NCBI GenBank assembly: GCA_963565915.1 | Contig: OY751485.1 | Location: 1,922,001-1,986,000, forward strand | DNA length: 64,000 nt | Reading direction: 5' to 3' | Source of the DNA: Entoloma clypeatum | Taxonomy: Eukaryota > Basidiomycota > Agaricomycetes > Agaricales > Entolomataceae | In this document: piece after piece, positions 10,205 to 22,405 of the stretch | Position numbering within the stretch: position 1 is the stretch's first letter | Layout: each line of letters starts with the position of its first letter | Made by a program: the position numbers and the translations under genes | Notes under the pieces: model-generated | Told to the model about the DNA's origin: nothing | Seen by the model: the letters and a program-made list of their open reading frames with translations, nothing else | Database searches by the model: none

Positions 10205-13200
10205 ATGTCTACCTCTCGTTCTGCCCTCAACATCATCATCGCCTTTGACAGCATCGACTACCAGAGCTGGGCCGAGAAAATGAAGTCTTACCTCCTCCAT
10301 CAAGGAGTCTGGCGCATCGTCTCTGGCGACATCACCCGCCCTGTCATCGCCGACTTCACCACCACGGTCTCCACCCCTGGGGCCACTGCTGCTGCTCCCC
10401 CTGTGCTGACTACCACGGTCGACCAGCCCGGCTTCCGCAAGGAAGAAAAAGCCTGGATCAGGGACGACGACGTAGCTCTCGGGGCAATACGCCTGAAGGT
10501 CTCTGAGGCGATCAGACGCCACATCAAGGACAGCACCTCGGCGCTTAGCGCGTGGAAAACGCTAAAGGATGCCTACTCCAAGGTATCCCCAGCTGTCATC
10601 TTCGGCGACTTCAAGGCCGCTGCCACCTACAAGCTGTCTGGACGCGACCCCGTGCCTGAAATTGAACGCCTGAGGTCTCTTTTCGCCCGGCTCGCCGATT
10701 CGATGCAGGCAATGATCCTGGCCAATGCAATTCCCGACGCCTGGTCGTCACTCTCCACCGCCCTTTTCCAGGTCTATGACGCCGACGATTTCACCTACAA
10801 AGCCGTCGCCGAAAGCATCATCTCTGAATACCGGCGCAAGTATGCGGTAGGGTCTACTCGGGCATCCAACGAGCAGGCCCGGAAAATCTCCGGGACAAAG
10901 CGCAAGGGGCAGGACCCCAAATGGGAAAAGCAGCAAAAGCCGAGTACCTTGCAGAACGACGCTGACGAGCAGCCTAACTCGACCGACCCTAGTACCGCTT
11001 CTGAAAAGAAGAAGGGAAAAGGACGCTGGCGCAATCAGAAGAAGAGCGCCAACAATGCGGACAACATGTCCGACCATGTGGAAGAAACGATTGAGTTTGT
11101 TGCTCCCGCCATCCACTTCCCTCCTCTTCCGCCACCATCCTTCACAACTGTCACTGGGCGCGGAAAAACGATGAGTACCGCCCAGCCAGACTCTCAAAGA
11201 ATGCAGTCGCTCCTTCAGCGAATGAACCCGCCTCCATCCCAGTACACCGGGCTTCCTTTGGGCAAGCCGTCTGCGTGGAAAAAGAATGACCACGTCAGGA
11301 AACTCGCGCGGAACATTGGTGCTCGTCCCTCAGGGTCGAACCTTCGAATTCTGGATACGATTATCCCAGAAGAAGATGAAAGACCATCCAAGCAGCGTCA
11401 AGTCACTCCACCTTTGGATGACTCCCTCAGGATGATGGACATAGACCATCAAAGCGAGTGGATGGGGCCGGAACAATTCGAAGATGGGCTGATCGAACTT
11501 GACGGTTCGTCACATCCTTCTCTCAAACTTGACCAAATGGGAAATGCTAATAATCACGCACAGACGTTTGAATACATATTAGCTAGTACCGATGCAGATA
11601 GTATAGATCTCTTTAGTGATGATCTGTACAAAAAATATATCAAACATTCCGCGTCCTGCACACACTGCAAAGAGAGAGAACGCGCTCAGTGGATCTTAGA
11701 TTCCGGTGCATCATTACACTTTACCCATGAGTTCAAAGACTTCGCGTATTACAGGCCTCTCAAGGCTAAGCGATTTGTCCAAACAGCTGCAAAGGGAAAG
11801 AAACTGGAAATTCTCAGAGTTGGGGCCGTTCCAGTACGGCATACCCTAAATGGGGAAATAAAAACCCATCTTCTCCGACCTGTATTCTACATTCCGGATA
11901 TGGACACACGCCTATTGTCCCTAGGCGTCTTCCTTAATCACGGTTACAAAGTAGATGGAATGCGTGGAGAAATTAACATCTCCAAAGGACAGAACAAAAT
12001 ACAGTTCTCGCCTCACATTCTCGGACAAACCATTTATTGGTTAGACACTGAAATACGCTATGACCAAATCCACGCGATCTCTAGCGAAATCACTGTTGAA
12101 ACCTGGCATAAACGCCTTGGCCACCCAAATGACCAGGCGCTCAATAAGATTCCCACCAGTACCAAAGGAGTACCCAGAACGTTAGTACGTGAGAAATCAC
12201 AGGAAAGCTGCATGGGGTGCCTAAAAGGGAAAATGCCAAATCAATCTTATCCCAACTCGATGACAAGGGCTGTTAAACCCTTTGATTTAATCCATTCAGA
12301 TTTGAAACAGATATCCACGGCATCGTACCATAAGTACAAATATTTCCTTACCTTTTTGGACAATTTTTCTTCCCATGTCTGGGTCGTCTTGCTTAGGAAG
12401 AAGTCAGGCGCCATCACGGCGCTGAAACAATTTCTTGCGATGATCCAGAATCAATTCGCCGCCACCCCTAAAAAATGACGGGTTGATGGAGGTGGAGAAT
12501 TTGACGAATACAAGGATGTACTTGCCGATCATGGAATTCTGATTGACGTCACACTCCCATATCAGCATCAGCAGAATGGTAGAGCAGAACGGATAAATCG
12601 AACTCTGTGGGAAAAATCTCAGGCATTACGCGTCGACGCATGCTTACCACCTATGTGGTGGGAATTCTGCCTGGAACATGCAGCATTTCTCTACAACAGA
12701 ACCCCCATGCAGCGTCTTGAATGGAAAACCCCTTACTTCAGGGTGACCAATGAGATCCCGGACATGTCCAGTGTCAGAGTATTTGGATGTCAGGCATATG
12801 TATATATCCCAAAGGAGAAACGTAGGAACTCCCTGGAATCAAGATCCCGATTGATGATTTATCTTGGATCAAAACCAGGGGTCAAAGGATACCGCTTCAT
12901 GGATCCTGAGACCAACACGATTTTCATGGGCGGGAAAGCTATCTTTGATGAAAGCAAGTACCCTAGATGCCACATCGACCTGTTGCCAGAAAACCACCCA
13001 GAAATGGAAGACCCAGAGCCGGCTAATGAGTTTGAGGATCTCATTTCCGGCAGCAATGACGACGATAGTCACAACGAAACACCTCACAACCCAGTTCCCA
13101 TTGAACAGGATCAACCTGAATCAGACAACGAATTGCCTGCCAGTGAGCCTGATGACGAACCGCGAATACCCACTCCGGAACCCGAGCAAGTACCAGATCG

Positions 13201-14911
13201 ACCAATCAGGGAACGATGAGTTCGGAAGATGCCAGGAAGCATCTATGGGGAAGACACTCCAGCGTCTGATCTTGAAAAATTAGATCGAAGACGGAGATTG
13301 GGCGGTCAAACGGCATGGATGAATGACCTCCTGATGGAGGTGATATCGGTCCAAGTTGGCATTGTTGAAATGTCCCATAAAGACATATACCCTCTTCCAA
13401 ATAAAGAAGACTGGTATGCAGCTGAACGTAAAGAGCTAGACATGCTCAAACGCCGCGGGGTGATCACGGAGCTAGTACCCCTGCCTGCAGGGAGGAAAGC
13501 TCTAAGGAACAAATGGGTTTATAACGAAAAGTCCGACGGGCGTCTGAAAGCATGCCTTGTCGCAAAAGGCTTTTCACAAGTAGAAGGGATCGACTTTGAT
13601 CAGATCTTCTCACCAGTCGTAAGATATGAAACCGTCCGACTAATACTGGCATTGACAGCCCTTGAAGGGTGGTTCATGACACTTTTGGACGTCTCATCAG
13701 CCTTCCTCTATGGAACGCTCCGTGAAGTCATTTACATGCGACAGCCTGAGGGCTACATAGTAAAAGGGAAAGAACACCTCGTGTACCAACTATTCAAAGC
13801 TCTATATGGACTTAAGCAGGCCACATTAGCCTGGTGGAGGGAACTTGATTCCTCCATGAAAAAGCTCGGCTTTGTCCGGCTTCACTCCGATGCGGGAGTG
13901 TTCATTCACAAAAGTACCAACGGGGAAATTGTAATCGCCGTCATCTATGTCGATGACTCTGCTTTTCTCGGCACAAACCAGGAATATACGCTAGAGAAAA
14001 AGAAGGCCTTCATGACCACATGGGAATGTAGGGACCTAGGGCACCTTGTGCCTGATGGGGAACCGAAGGAATTTCTCTCTATCCAAATAAGGCAACGCGG
14101 GAAACGTATCTTCATCAATCAAGTACCTTACCTTGAGAAAATACTCGAACGAATGGGGATGAGCAAATCTAACCCCACCCATACCCCACTTCCTACGGGC
14201 TACAAACCCATGATGTCCGAAGATGAACCCAATGCAGAACTTCGATCAAAGTACCAATCCGTCATCGGATCACTTCTATATCTGATGATTGGAACAAGGC
14301 CAGACATCTGTTTTGCCGTGATTAAAATGTCGCAGTTTTCCGCAAATCCCACCAAACGCCATTTAGAAGTGGCTAGGGATATTTGCAGGTATCTGAAGGC
14401 GACAAAAAATTACGCAATCATGTATGATGGCGACTCAGGGAAAGGAATCTATGCATTTACAGACTCCGACTGGGCGTCAGATGAAAACACGAGGAGGTCT
14501 ACCACTGGCTTCTTCATATCACTGGCGTCTGGAGCAGTGACATGGGTATCATCGGCGCAAAAGACCATCGCCCTCTCTTCCACAGAAGCAGAGTATATGG
14601 CGTTATCAGACTGCAGTCGTGCAGCAACATGGCTGAGAAGCATGCTTGCCGAACTTGGAATGCAGATCGGATCAGTACCGATCTACGGAGATAACAACGG
14701 CTCTGTCTTTATCGCATCCAACCCTGTAACTGAGAAGCGATCCAAGCACATTGACGTGCGATTCCACTTTGTCAGAGAAAAAGTCTCCGAAGGGATAATT
14801 ACGGTCGAATTCATTGAAGGAGTGAACAACCCTGCAGACCTTTTAACTAAGAATCTGGGAAAAATCCTCTTTTCCAAGTTTATCCCGTACTTTGGATTGA
14901 TAAAAAACTAG
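10205..14911 (+). pseudogene. gag-pol: Cop-A Gag-Pol polyprotein with two nonsense codons
   Basis: Single copia polyprotein frame from ATG 10205 to the stop at 14909-14911. Gag is at 10205-11500, protease at about 11690 (WILDSGASLHFTHEF), GAG-pre-integrase at 12105 (WHKRLGHPN), the integrase zinc motif CMGCLKGK and core to about 12600 (QQNGRAER), RT with YVDD near 13940-13960, and RNase H to the end. The first TGA (12476-12478) stands where a tryptophan is usual in relatives; the second (13217-13219) would be CGA after one C-to-T reversal. There is no frameshift. No CCHC knuckle is visible in Gag. Confidence 0.9.
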
Positions 14912-14986
14912 GCGAAACAGAGTACCTATATATATATGTGGGAAAAAGTAAGATGTATTTAGAAGTATGTACTAAATATGGGGGGG

Positions 14987-15296
14987 TGTTGAAACTTTTC
15001 CCATCACGTAGATTAGATTAGATTAGATTACATCACGTGACCTTTACATATCTTCATTACATACTTGTTTGGTTGGTACAAACAGTAGTATGGTATATAA
15101 GACCAGGAAACTGTCAATATCAATAAGTTGTCTCTTGACTCTTAACCAGCTCCATCGCTCTCACCAGCCTCAACCGCTCTCACTAGCCTTACCCCCTCCA
15201 AACCATGTAAGTGACCACAGCGGTATCGTAGAGTACTTCCACTGTAGCTATGTTGCTCAGTACACCTGTGGCTAGCGCCCAGGTGGAACTTCAACA
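14987..15296 (+). repeat. Cop-A 3' LTR
   Basis: 310 bp, preceded by the purine run ATGGGGGGG ending at 14986. Two differences from the 5' LTR: G instead of A in the CATCACGTAG segment near 15008, and T instead of G near 15129. Confidence 0.93.
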
Positions 15297-16096
15297 GTGC
15301 AGGCTACCAAACACATCAACACTGTCATCTCCAATCCTGTCTCCCCAGAAACTGTGAGAAGGGTTCTCAGAAAACATGAATTCAAGGCTGTAACAAAGAA
15401 GAAAAGACCTTTCTTAAAGGCCATACATCAGAAGAGGCGGTTGGCATTTGCTATGAAGCACAGGGAATGGACAGTGGAGGACTGGAAGAGAGTCATTTGG
15501 TCAGATGAGACCAAAATCAACAGGTTTGGGTCAGATGGCAAGGAATGAGTCTGGAAAAAGAAGGGTGAGGGGCTTATTGAAAGAGAGGTTTAGGATACAG
15601 TCAAGTTTGGGGGAGGAAATATTATGGTTTGGGGTTGTATGGGTTGGGAAGGTGTGGGGAGACTTGCAGAGGTTGAGGGGAGGATGGATGCTGATCAGTA
15701 TGTGTCCATTTTGGAGGACAATTTGCTGCCCAGCATGGAGGAGAGTGGAATCTCTGAAGAGGAGATCATTTTTCAGCAGGACAGTGACCCTAAGCACACC
15801 TCCAAGAAGGCCAAAAAATGGATGGACAGCAAGAATATTGCTCTGCTGGATTGGCCTGCACAGTCCCCAGACCTCAATCCTATTGAACACCTCTGGGTTC
15901 ATATTAAAAGGAAGTTGAATGAATATCCAACACCACCCAAGGGAGTCTGGGAGATTTGGGGCAGAGCAGCAGAGGTGTGGAATAATATAGAGCCAGAAGT
16001 GTGTCAAAACCTGATAGAAAGTATGCCAAGAAGGGTAGAGGCAGTAATCAAAGCTAAGGGGGGTAATATCAAGTACTAAAGTATAAAATACTGTAC

Positions 16097-16310
16097 ATAC
16101 TCACAAAACTGATTCAATGAGTCCCTGGAGTAATTTGATCATATATTGATCATTTTTTATGGGAATTACATAATTATTGCAGATTCCGAGAGTCCTGAAG
16201 CAGGGCTTTTAACCAGGCACCAATACCTTCTTTTGATTGACATTATTTGCAAAGTTATTTTGAAGGTATTCACAAAGTAGCAAACATTGAATTAGTTTTG
16301 TGAGGCACTG
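16097..16310 (+). repeat. Tc1 right end
   Basis: Mirror of the left end. The inner CTCACAAAACTGATTCAATG is at 16100-16119 and the outer end ...TTTTGTGAGGCACTG finishes at 16310 before TA. Confidence 0.75.
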
Positions 16311-16312
16311 TA

Positions 16313-17087
16313 TAGAGATCTTTGCTTTGCCCACAGTTTGGGCAGTACAGATCAATTTCTCTTCTTTGTATGTTGCAAAGTCACCCATCATTTCCTCCAT
16401 GAAGGAGGCAGCAACGACAGGTGATTTTAAATAACTACAACCTGGTTCTAGTGACTCATCACAAATCTGGGTGTGTTCTTTTGTCATTGTGTGCTCATGT
16501 AAAACATGTGAAAGAATGTACCTTGGGTTGTTGCATGATGATCATCCAAAAAGCTCATCGTCAACATCATTTGCCCAACTGAAACGTGTCCGCTTGGACA
16601 GTCCAGGTTCATCTTCGTCATACTCATATTCCTCATCGAAGTCCATCATCATATCGGCATCATAATCTTGGCATTCCATCAGGAACAGGAAAGCCTCATC
16701 CATTACCTCATTGTCAGGGGTCGAATACATCCCCAGAATGTCTTAGGGGTATATGGTGTTATTGATGTTTTGGAGGGTCTGGGACGTTCCCACAATACCA
16801 AGAGATGTGACAACATCATGCTGCCTGCATCTCAGGGTACATCAATGGTTGATTAACCAGAGCACCTGTGAAGCATTGCACAGATGTGCTTGTCATGCAA
16901 TCAAGAAGTTCTCTCGCACCTGCAGTCATGATATGTTTAGCGGGACTTGATGTCAACTATGATTCAAGAGGAGAATGATGACGAGGGTCAGTCGTTGGAG
17001 TAGAAGATTATTGGGGGGGAATGACATGTCCCAAGCCTGTGACAGTGGTGAAGGAAGGTGTCAGCAGATTCATAGTCATTGCTGATG
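16313..17087 (-). pseudogene. gag: Cop-C Gag C-terminal part and protease approach
   Basis: Minus-strand fragments of Cop-C between the Tc1 element and Ty3-C. At 16313-16490 the frame reads through to the protease side (TKEHTQICDESLEPGCSYLK...). At 16542-16730 a very acidic stretch (MMMDFDEEYEYDEDEPGL) precedes TRFSWAND, the counterpart of the ISWADEMETED block in Cop-D. Near 17030-17060 a TVTG block matches the Cop-A Gag C-terminal region. The segment is interrupted by stops. Base 17087 ends in TGATG, one copy of the Ty3-C target duplication. Confidence 0.65.
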
Positions 17088-17563
17088 TGTTAAGAACTGA
17101 TCGACAAAACATCGGAGCTACATCAGACGCGTCAGAGGGTCATTGGAGTCGGAGCACGTGCAACGTAGGGGCAAGGACTTGGCTTCACCTTGTGTGTTGC
17201 GCCCTCGCTAATACATCGGTGTCCTTATTTTGGAGGATTGGAGGATTGGAGGGTCAGAGGTCAGACTCAAGTTAAGAGTCAGAAGGAGGATGAGAGGTAT
17301 GATGTCGAATCTAAGTTGATATTCAAACTGAAGCTAATACACGATTCTACATAAGTTTAAATACTATGTCGGAGGACATGTGGCTTCATCAGAGTCGGAT
17401 AACGAGTGGCTGTTGGAGATGCTTAACATAAGTAAAATGGTTGGATGTAAGTAATGTACGTAGTAACAAGATTCATAACAGTAAGTATGCATAATAAGTA
17501 TTAGTCAAAATGTCGGAGGTGTTGGAGGTGTTGGAATTGGTCGGAAATGATCGGAATGTAACA
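17088..17563 (-). repeat. Ty3-C 3' LTR
   Basis: 476 bp with TGTTAAGAACTG...GAATGTAACA on the plus strand. Directly to its right, TATTTCCCCCTTA (17565-17577) is the complement of a polypurine tract, so this is the 3' LTR of a minus-strand element. Confidence 0.92.
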
Positions 17564-17729
17564 GTATTTCCCCCTTAGGACCGAACCCATGAGGCCTAAG
17601 GACCTAGGTGGTTGGTGCGCGTGAACTGTGTCATGTGATGCATTGGTTGAAAATACCATCCGAGTGGTTCTTTCTTCTTGTTTCTCCCATTATCTTTCCC
17701 TTTCAAAACTCTTCCAAAAAAACCTCAAT

Positions 17730-18680
17730 ATGTCGGCAACCAATTTTCAAAAGGAGATGGAGGCGAAGAAGCGAGCAGCAGAGGAGGAGGCTGCGAGGAA
17801 GGCTGAGAAGGAGCGGAGAGTGGAGGAAGAGAGGGCTGCAGAGGCGGTGCGGTTAGCAGAGGAGATGCGGGTAGCAGAGGAGATGTGTCAGGCATCAGAG
17901 CTGGTGGCTCAGAAGAGGGCCGATGAAGTGGCCGCTGTGCAAGGTGCGTCAAGCAAGGGGTCGGGGGGGCCACAGGCGGAGAGGAAGAAGAAGGTGACAA
18001 AGAAGAGGAAGGTAGAGGAGATGAAGGCAACAGTCAGAGAGGGGTTGGGAGTTGGGGTCGGGGTTGGGGTCGGCGCCTGTGATAGGTGCATTGTGAAGGG
18101 CATCGAATGTGAACATGATGAGTGAGTTCTTCTTTGATTCATCTCTTCTGTTTTAACCTTTTGTTTTAGGAATAAGTCGTCCTGCAAGGGTTGTGTCAAA
18201 GACAAGAAGAAGTGTGAGGTCAGAGCGTCGGAGGCAAAGTTGGAGGTTAAGGAGGTGAAGAAAACAGTGAAGGTAAATAAGGGGAAGAAAAAGGCGTCGG
18301 AGATGTCATCAGAGAGTGGGTTGGAGGACACCGTCTTGGGTGTCCTCAAGATGATACTGGCGGAGACGAGGCAGGTGAGGCGACTGCTAACAGCAGTCGA
18401 AGGCTCGGTGCACACCGAGTATCAACCCAAGTTGCCAGAGGTGTCGGAGGAAGGATTGGAGTCAGAGATGGATACAAGGGAGGAGACACACGAATTAAGG
18501 CTGGAGAAGAGGATCGTGAGGAGAATAAGGAAAGATATTGTGAATAGGAAGAGGTTAGAGTTGCTGGAGCTGTCAGACAATTCCGACATGTCGATTTTGG
18601 AGCCATCGGAGAAGGCGGAGTCAGAGGAGGAGTCGGACAAGGAGGAGGGTCCATCAAACAAGAAACAACATACTAAGTAG
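17730..18680 (+). CDS. Antisense retroelement gene: coiled coil plus Zn2Cys6-type cysteine cluster
   Basis: Two exons, 17730-18121 and 18170-18680, join in frame to a 300-residue protein; the 48-nt intron has donor GTGAGT and acceptor TTGTTTTAG. Residues about 8-75 are a highly charged coiled coil rich in Glu, Ala, Lys and Arg. A basic stretch (ERKKKVTKKRKVEE) could be a nuclear signal. A Gly-Val repeat leads to cysteines spaced C-x2-C-x6-C-x8-C-x2-C-x6-C, which fits the fungal Zn(II)2Cys6 binuclear cluster; the intron falls between its two halves. The C-terminal third is acidic and Ser-rich. Position and orientation (antisense to gag-pol, inside the LTRs) make it element cargo. DNA binding is inferred from spacing only. 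Confidence 0.75.
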
Positions 18681-18707
18681 ATAGCAATAGTACTTGTTTT
18701 TCTTGTT

Positions 18708-21700
18708 TCAGAGCGACGTGAGCAGACCCAGTTTGTTGGGATAAGCGAAATGAAAGTCGGAGACAAGCTCGGGGGCATTTTCCAGTTCATTGGCTGGTAG
18801 CCAAGAGAATTCTTCATCAGTGTTTTCATATCCTAACCAACAGATGAAATATAGTAGCTTGCAGCTACGTCGTCGGTGAGTCAACAATTTCAGCAATCTC
18901 ATACTCAAGTTCTCTGTCAATGTCAATTGGAGGAGGCAGAGGTTGGGTCCGATTCGGAATGGTGTTCAAAGTTGCGGGTTCAAGCATGGAGACATGGTAG
19001 ATGGGGTGAACTCCGCGGAATGTGTTGGGAAGTCGGAGGGTAAAGGAGTGTGTGCCAGGTTGTGCAATGATCTCATATGGTCCCAAGTACTTTTCTGAGA
19101 GTTTCTTGGATGGGCGTGTTGTGCGGAAGGACTGTGCTTTGACAAAAACCTGTTGTCTGACAGAGAACGTCGGAGCTGTGATCCAATTATTGTCGGAGGA
19201 CTTTTGGTAACGTCATTGAGCGTTGGAGATGGTGGATTTCAGTTCTTGGTGAAGTTCATCTAAGTCGGTCACAAAGGATCGGGCTCGGGAAGAGGCAAGG
19301 TCTCGTTCTGGGTGAACAGTAATGTTCGGATGGTAACCCTTGTTAGCAAAGAAGGAAGTTATGCCAGTGGTAGCACTAGATGCATTGTTGTACGCAAACT
19401 CCGCAATCAGAAGAAGAGTGGACCAGTTGTCCTGTTGGTAGTTGCAGAATATTCACAAGTACTGTTTGAGGGTCTGGTTAGTGCATTTGGTTTGGCCATC
19501 GCCTTCGGGGTGGTAACCGGAGGTGAAGTGGAGGGTCATGTTTAGAGCCTTTCTGAGAGATCGGAAGAATTGGGAGATGAATTCAGGGCCGCGGTCAGAG
19601 GTGACATGTTTGGGGACGCCGTGTTTAGAGAAGACGTGTAATACAAAGAGTATGGCAAGGTCTTTGGAGGTGCAGTGAATGGTTGTCAGAATGAAGATAC
19701 TTTGCTTCGTTAATCGGTCAACAATAACGAGGATGGAGTCAAAGTTGTCGGAGGTTGGAAGGGTCTCGATGAAATCCATTGAGATAGAATTCCAGGGACG
19801 TTCAGGGATTGGGAGCTGTTTGAGTAGGCCGTAAGGCTTGTGTCTTTGTGGCTTCAATTGCATGCAAGTGGTACATGACTTACAATTGTGTTTGACAAAA
19901 TCTCGTATTCCGGGCCAGGTGTAATCACGCTGAATGAGACTGAGTGTCTTGTTCTGACCTGGGTGTCCAGCAAGCATATGATCATGCTTGTGCTGTAGGA
20001 CTCGGAGTCAGAGGTCGTCGGAGTCGGGAACATATATCCAATCATCATATCGGAGGAAACCATTGGGGTCGAGAGACCAGCGGAGTTTAGGATCTTTGGA
20101 AAGAGTGTCGTAAAGAGTGTCGGAAGGGAGTGCTGTGAGTATGTCATGGTGAAGCTTCTCTGTGTCCATGATAATGGTTGCACGGAGGACGGGCTCAAGG
20201 AGTTGAGTCATGCAAACTGAAGCGGAGAGCTGTTCTTGCGAAAAGACTGGTCGGAGGTTGGTCAGATTGATGTCGACGTAGTTGCTATTTCCCCCTTTAG
20301 GGTAGACATCCCAATGTCTAGTTAGAGAGTTGGGTTTAGTTCCCAATCGGCCGGGGCAGAATCAGATGATGAGGTTGAACTGAGAAAGGTATTCTGACCA
20401 TCGGACTTGTCGGCATGAAAGAACTTTGGTGGTGGCAAAATACTCGAGATTTTTGTGGTTGGTAATGATGTCAATCAGAGTACCGGAGCCTTCGAGGTAA
20501 TGGCGCCAAATTTTAAATGCTTCGTAGATGGCAAGAAGTTTCTTATCGTGGGTGTCATAGTTTACTTCGGGGGCCGTAAAGGTGCAGGAATGGAATGCGA
20601 TGGGGTGGACTTCATTGTTGGAGGTGATGATCGACAAAATAGCCGCTAGGGCATAGTCGGATGCGTCGGTTTCAACAATTATCGGAGAGTCAGGAATCCA
20701 GTGTGTCAGGATCGGAGCGGTGGTAAATGCCTTTTTCAGGTCATTAAAAGTGGTTCGAGCATCGTTGGAGAACAGCCAAGTGGCATGTTTCCTGGTTAAA
20801 CGAGTGAGTGGAATAGTGATGTTGGAATAGAATGGAATGAAACGTCGGTAAAAGTTTGCAAAACCTAAAAAGGACTGGACGTCCTTCACTCTGTGCGGTT
20901 CAGGCCAATTCTGAATAATCTTGACTTTTGTTTCCGACATTTTGAGTCCATCGGGAGAAAGGATAAATCCAAGATATTCTACAGTTTTGGCAGAGAAGTT
21001 GCACTTGTCAGCGCGGCGTAAAGACCATGTTGTTGGAGTCATTGGAGGACTTCTCGGACATGTTTTTTGTGTTCCTTGGGGTTGTCAGAGTAGATCAGGA
21101 TGTTGTCAAGATAAACGGTAATGCAGTTGTCCAGAAGGTTGGAGAAGATGTCGTTCATGAAACGTTGGAAGGCTGCAGGTGCGTTAGACAATCCGAATGG
21201 CATTACTAACCATTCAAATGATCCATAGCGAGTGTGGAATGCAGTTTTCCATTCATCACCTTCAGCGATGCAGACTAGGTGGTACGCATGTCGGAGGTCT
21301 ATGGTGGTATAAACATGTGCTTTTCTGGCAGTGGCTAAGAGGTCAGAGATAAGTGGAAGTGGGTATTGGTCTTTCTTTGTGATTTTGTTCAGGCCTTGGT
21401 AGTTGATGCATAGTTGGAGTGATCCATCTTTCTTTCAGACGAAGAGGATCAGAGCGCCGTGAGGTGAACTAGAAGGTTTGATGAAACCGATATTGAGATG
21501 CTCATCAATGAAGTCTCTGAGGGATCCAAGTTCAGATTGCAAGAGTGAGTACATCGGACCGATCAGAGGGGAAGTAATTTCCTCCAAATTGATCTTGAGG
21601 TCGTAAGGTCAGTGGGGTGCAAGAGTGTCAGCTTTTTTCTTACTGAATACATCAGCAAAATCATGGTATTCCTTGGGTATGCCAGAGAGGTCGGAAGCGT

Positions 21701-22405
21701 CGTCGGAGACGGACATGGAATTGGCAGAGAGGTTGGGAAGGTGAACACAGAAAGCATATGCCCCAGGAGCTTTACAAGCATGGAGATATGTGGCTGCATT
21801 GACCATGATAATCTGTGGTGGGTCGGAAGTGTTCAGAGTGAGCAGATCAGAGGTGCCCATCAGAGAGGGCAGACACTGCAGAGGTGGTGGAGCTGCCTCA
21901 GCAGTTGACATCGGACTCAGACTCAGACTCGGAGTGTCAGGTAACATAGAACGGAATAAGATACTGCCCAATACCCAGTCAATCAACTGATTGTAGCGGG
22001 TGAGCCAGTTGTGTCCTAGAACCAAATTACAAGATGAATCGAGGGTTGTCACGTAAAATGTGATGGTCAGAAGTTCACCGGAAGGGAATCAGAGAGGAAG
22101 ATCGATAGATTGCGTGATATAAGTATTTGAAGAACCGTCAAAAAGTTTCAAAACCATAGGTGAAGGAATCGAAGTCGGAGATAAGTTTAAAGAAGAAATA
22201 AATCTGGTATCTGCGAAGCAATGTGTAGAACCAGAATCAATAAGAGTCTTTATCAGAAGAGAATCGTAAAAGGTCGGAGATATCAAATCAATACATAGAG
22301 AGTTCAGATTTGAGAGAGCGGATGCATTGAGTCAGAGGGTATCCAAAGGTGCACAAAAGGAGTCAATGCAATTCCCAGTACATGCTGGAATCTGAGGACT
22401 GCTTA
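18708..22405 (-). pseudogene. pol: Ty3-C Pol remnant: PR-RT-RH-IN-chromodomain
   Basis: Minus-strand Pol. The protease reads LIDSGSTHCF near 22240, RT runs from about 21560 to 20900, RNase H shows ETDASDYA near 20680, the integrase zinc finger CTTCMQLK is near 19860, and the core has DFIETLPTS near 19775 and the GYHPEGDGQT block near 19520. The chromodomain ends near 18740 (WLGYENTDEEFSW). The RT box reads YLDN near 21110 instead of YLDD; a CG-to-CA change explains it. Premature stops near 21605, 21435, 21045 and 22090 are all TGA that would be CGA after one C-to-T reversal. Frames also shift between 21042 and 20008. Confidence 0.85.

Larger units (their letters stand above)
9533..15296 (+). 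mobile_element. Cop-A: Ty1/copia retrotransposon, target repeat GTGCA
   Basis: A 5764-bp copia element with two 310-bp LTRs that differ at two positions, flanked by GTGCA (9528-9532, 15297-15301). It lies in the transposase gene of the Tc1 element. One long frame runs gag-PR-IN-RT-RNase H, broken by two nonsense codons only. Compared with Cop-B its Gag lacks about nine residues after FARL. Insertion must be recent given the near-identical LTRs. Confidence 0.95.
9234..16079 (+). pseudogene. Tc1-type transposase, interrupted by Cop-A and two stops
   Basis: DD34E transposase in two pieces, 9234-9532 and 15302-16079; the reading frame joins exactly when Cop-A and one GTGCA copy are removed. The N-terminal helix-turn-helix region reads HIASNLGVSQPTVPRVL near 9360-9410. 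The catalytic domain shows IWSDETKI (first Asp) near 15500, IMVWGCM near 15620, and LLDWPAQSPDLNPIEHLW near 15845 with the second Asp and the Glu. A TGA at 15546-15548 and a TAG near 15588 break the second piece; the TAG would be CAG (Gln) after one C-to-T reversal. Product length without breaks would be about 355 residues. Confidence 0.88.
8933..16310 (+). mobile_element. Tc1-type DNA transposon (split by Cop-A), TA target duplication
   Basis: Terminal inverted repeats start CAGTGCCTCACAAAACT on both ends and are bordered by TA (8931-8932 and 16311-16312). Without the Cop-A insertion the element is about 1.6 kb, the usual Tc1 size. Each end is about 214 bp and contains the outer repeat plus an inverted copy of it on the inner side (9124-9143 and 16100-16119). 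The element lies in the protease-proximal part of Cop-C. Its transposase is broken by Cop-A and two stops. Confidence 0.88.

Noticed and set aside
10748..11293. 181-codon minus-strand frame opposite Cop-A gag (and a similar one at 27076-27930)
   Set aside because: Shadow of the conserved, GC-rich gag frame on the other strand; no independent motif.
17909..18415. 168-codon minus-strand frame opposite the antisense gene
   Set aside because: Low-complexity complement of the coiled-coil region; the plus-strand frame has the ordered cysteine cluster and a proper intron.
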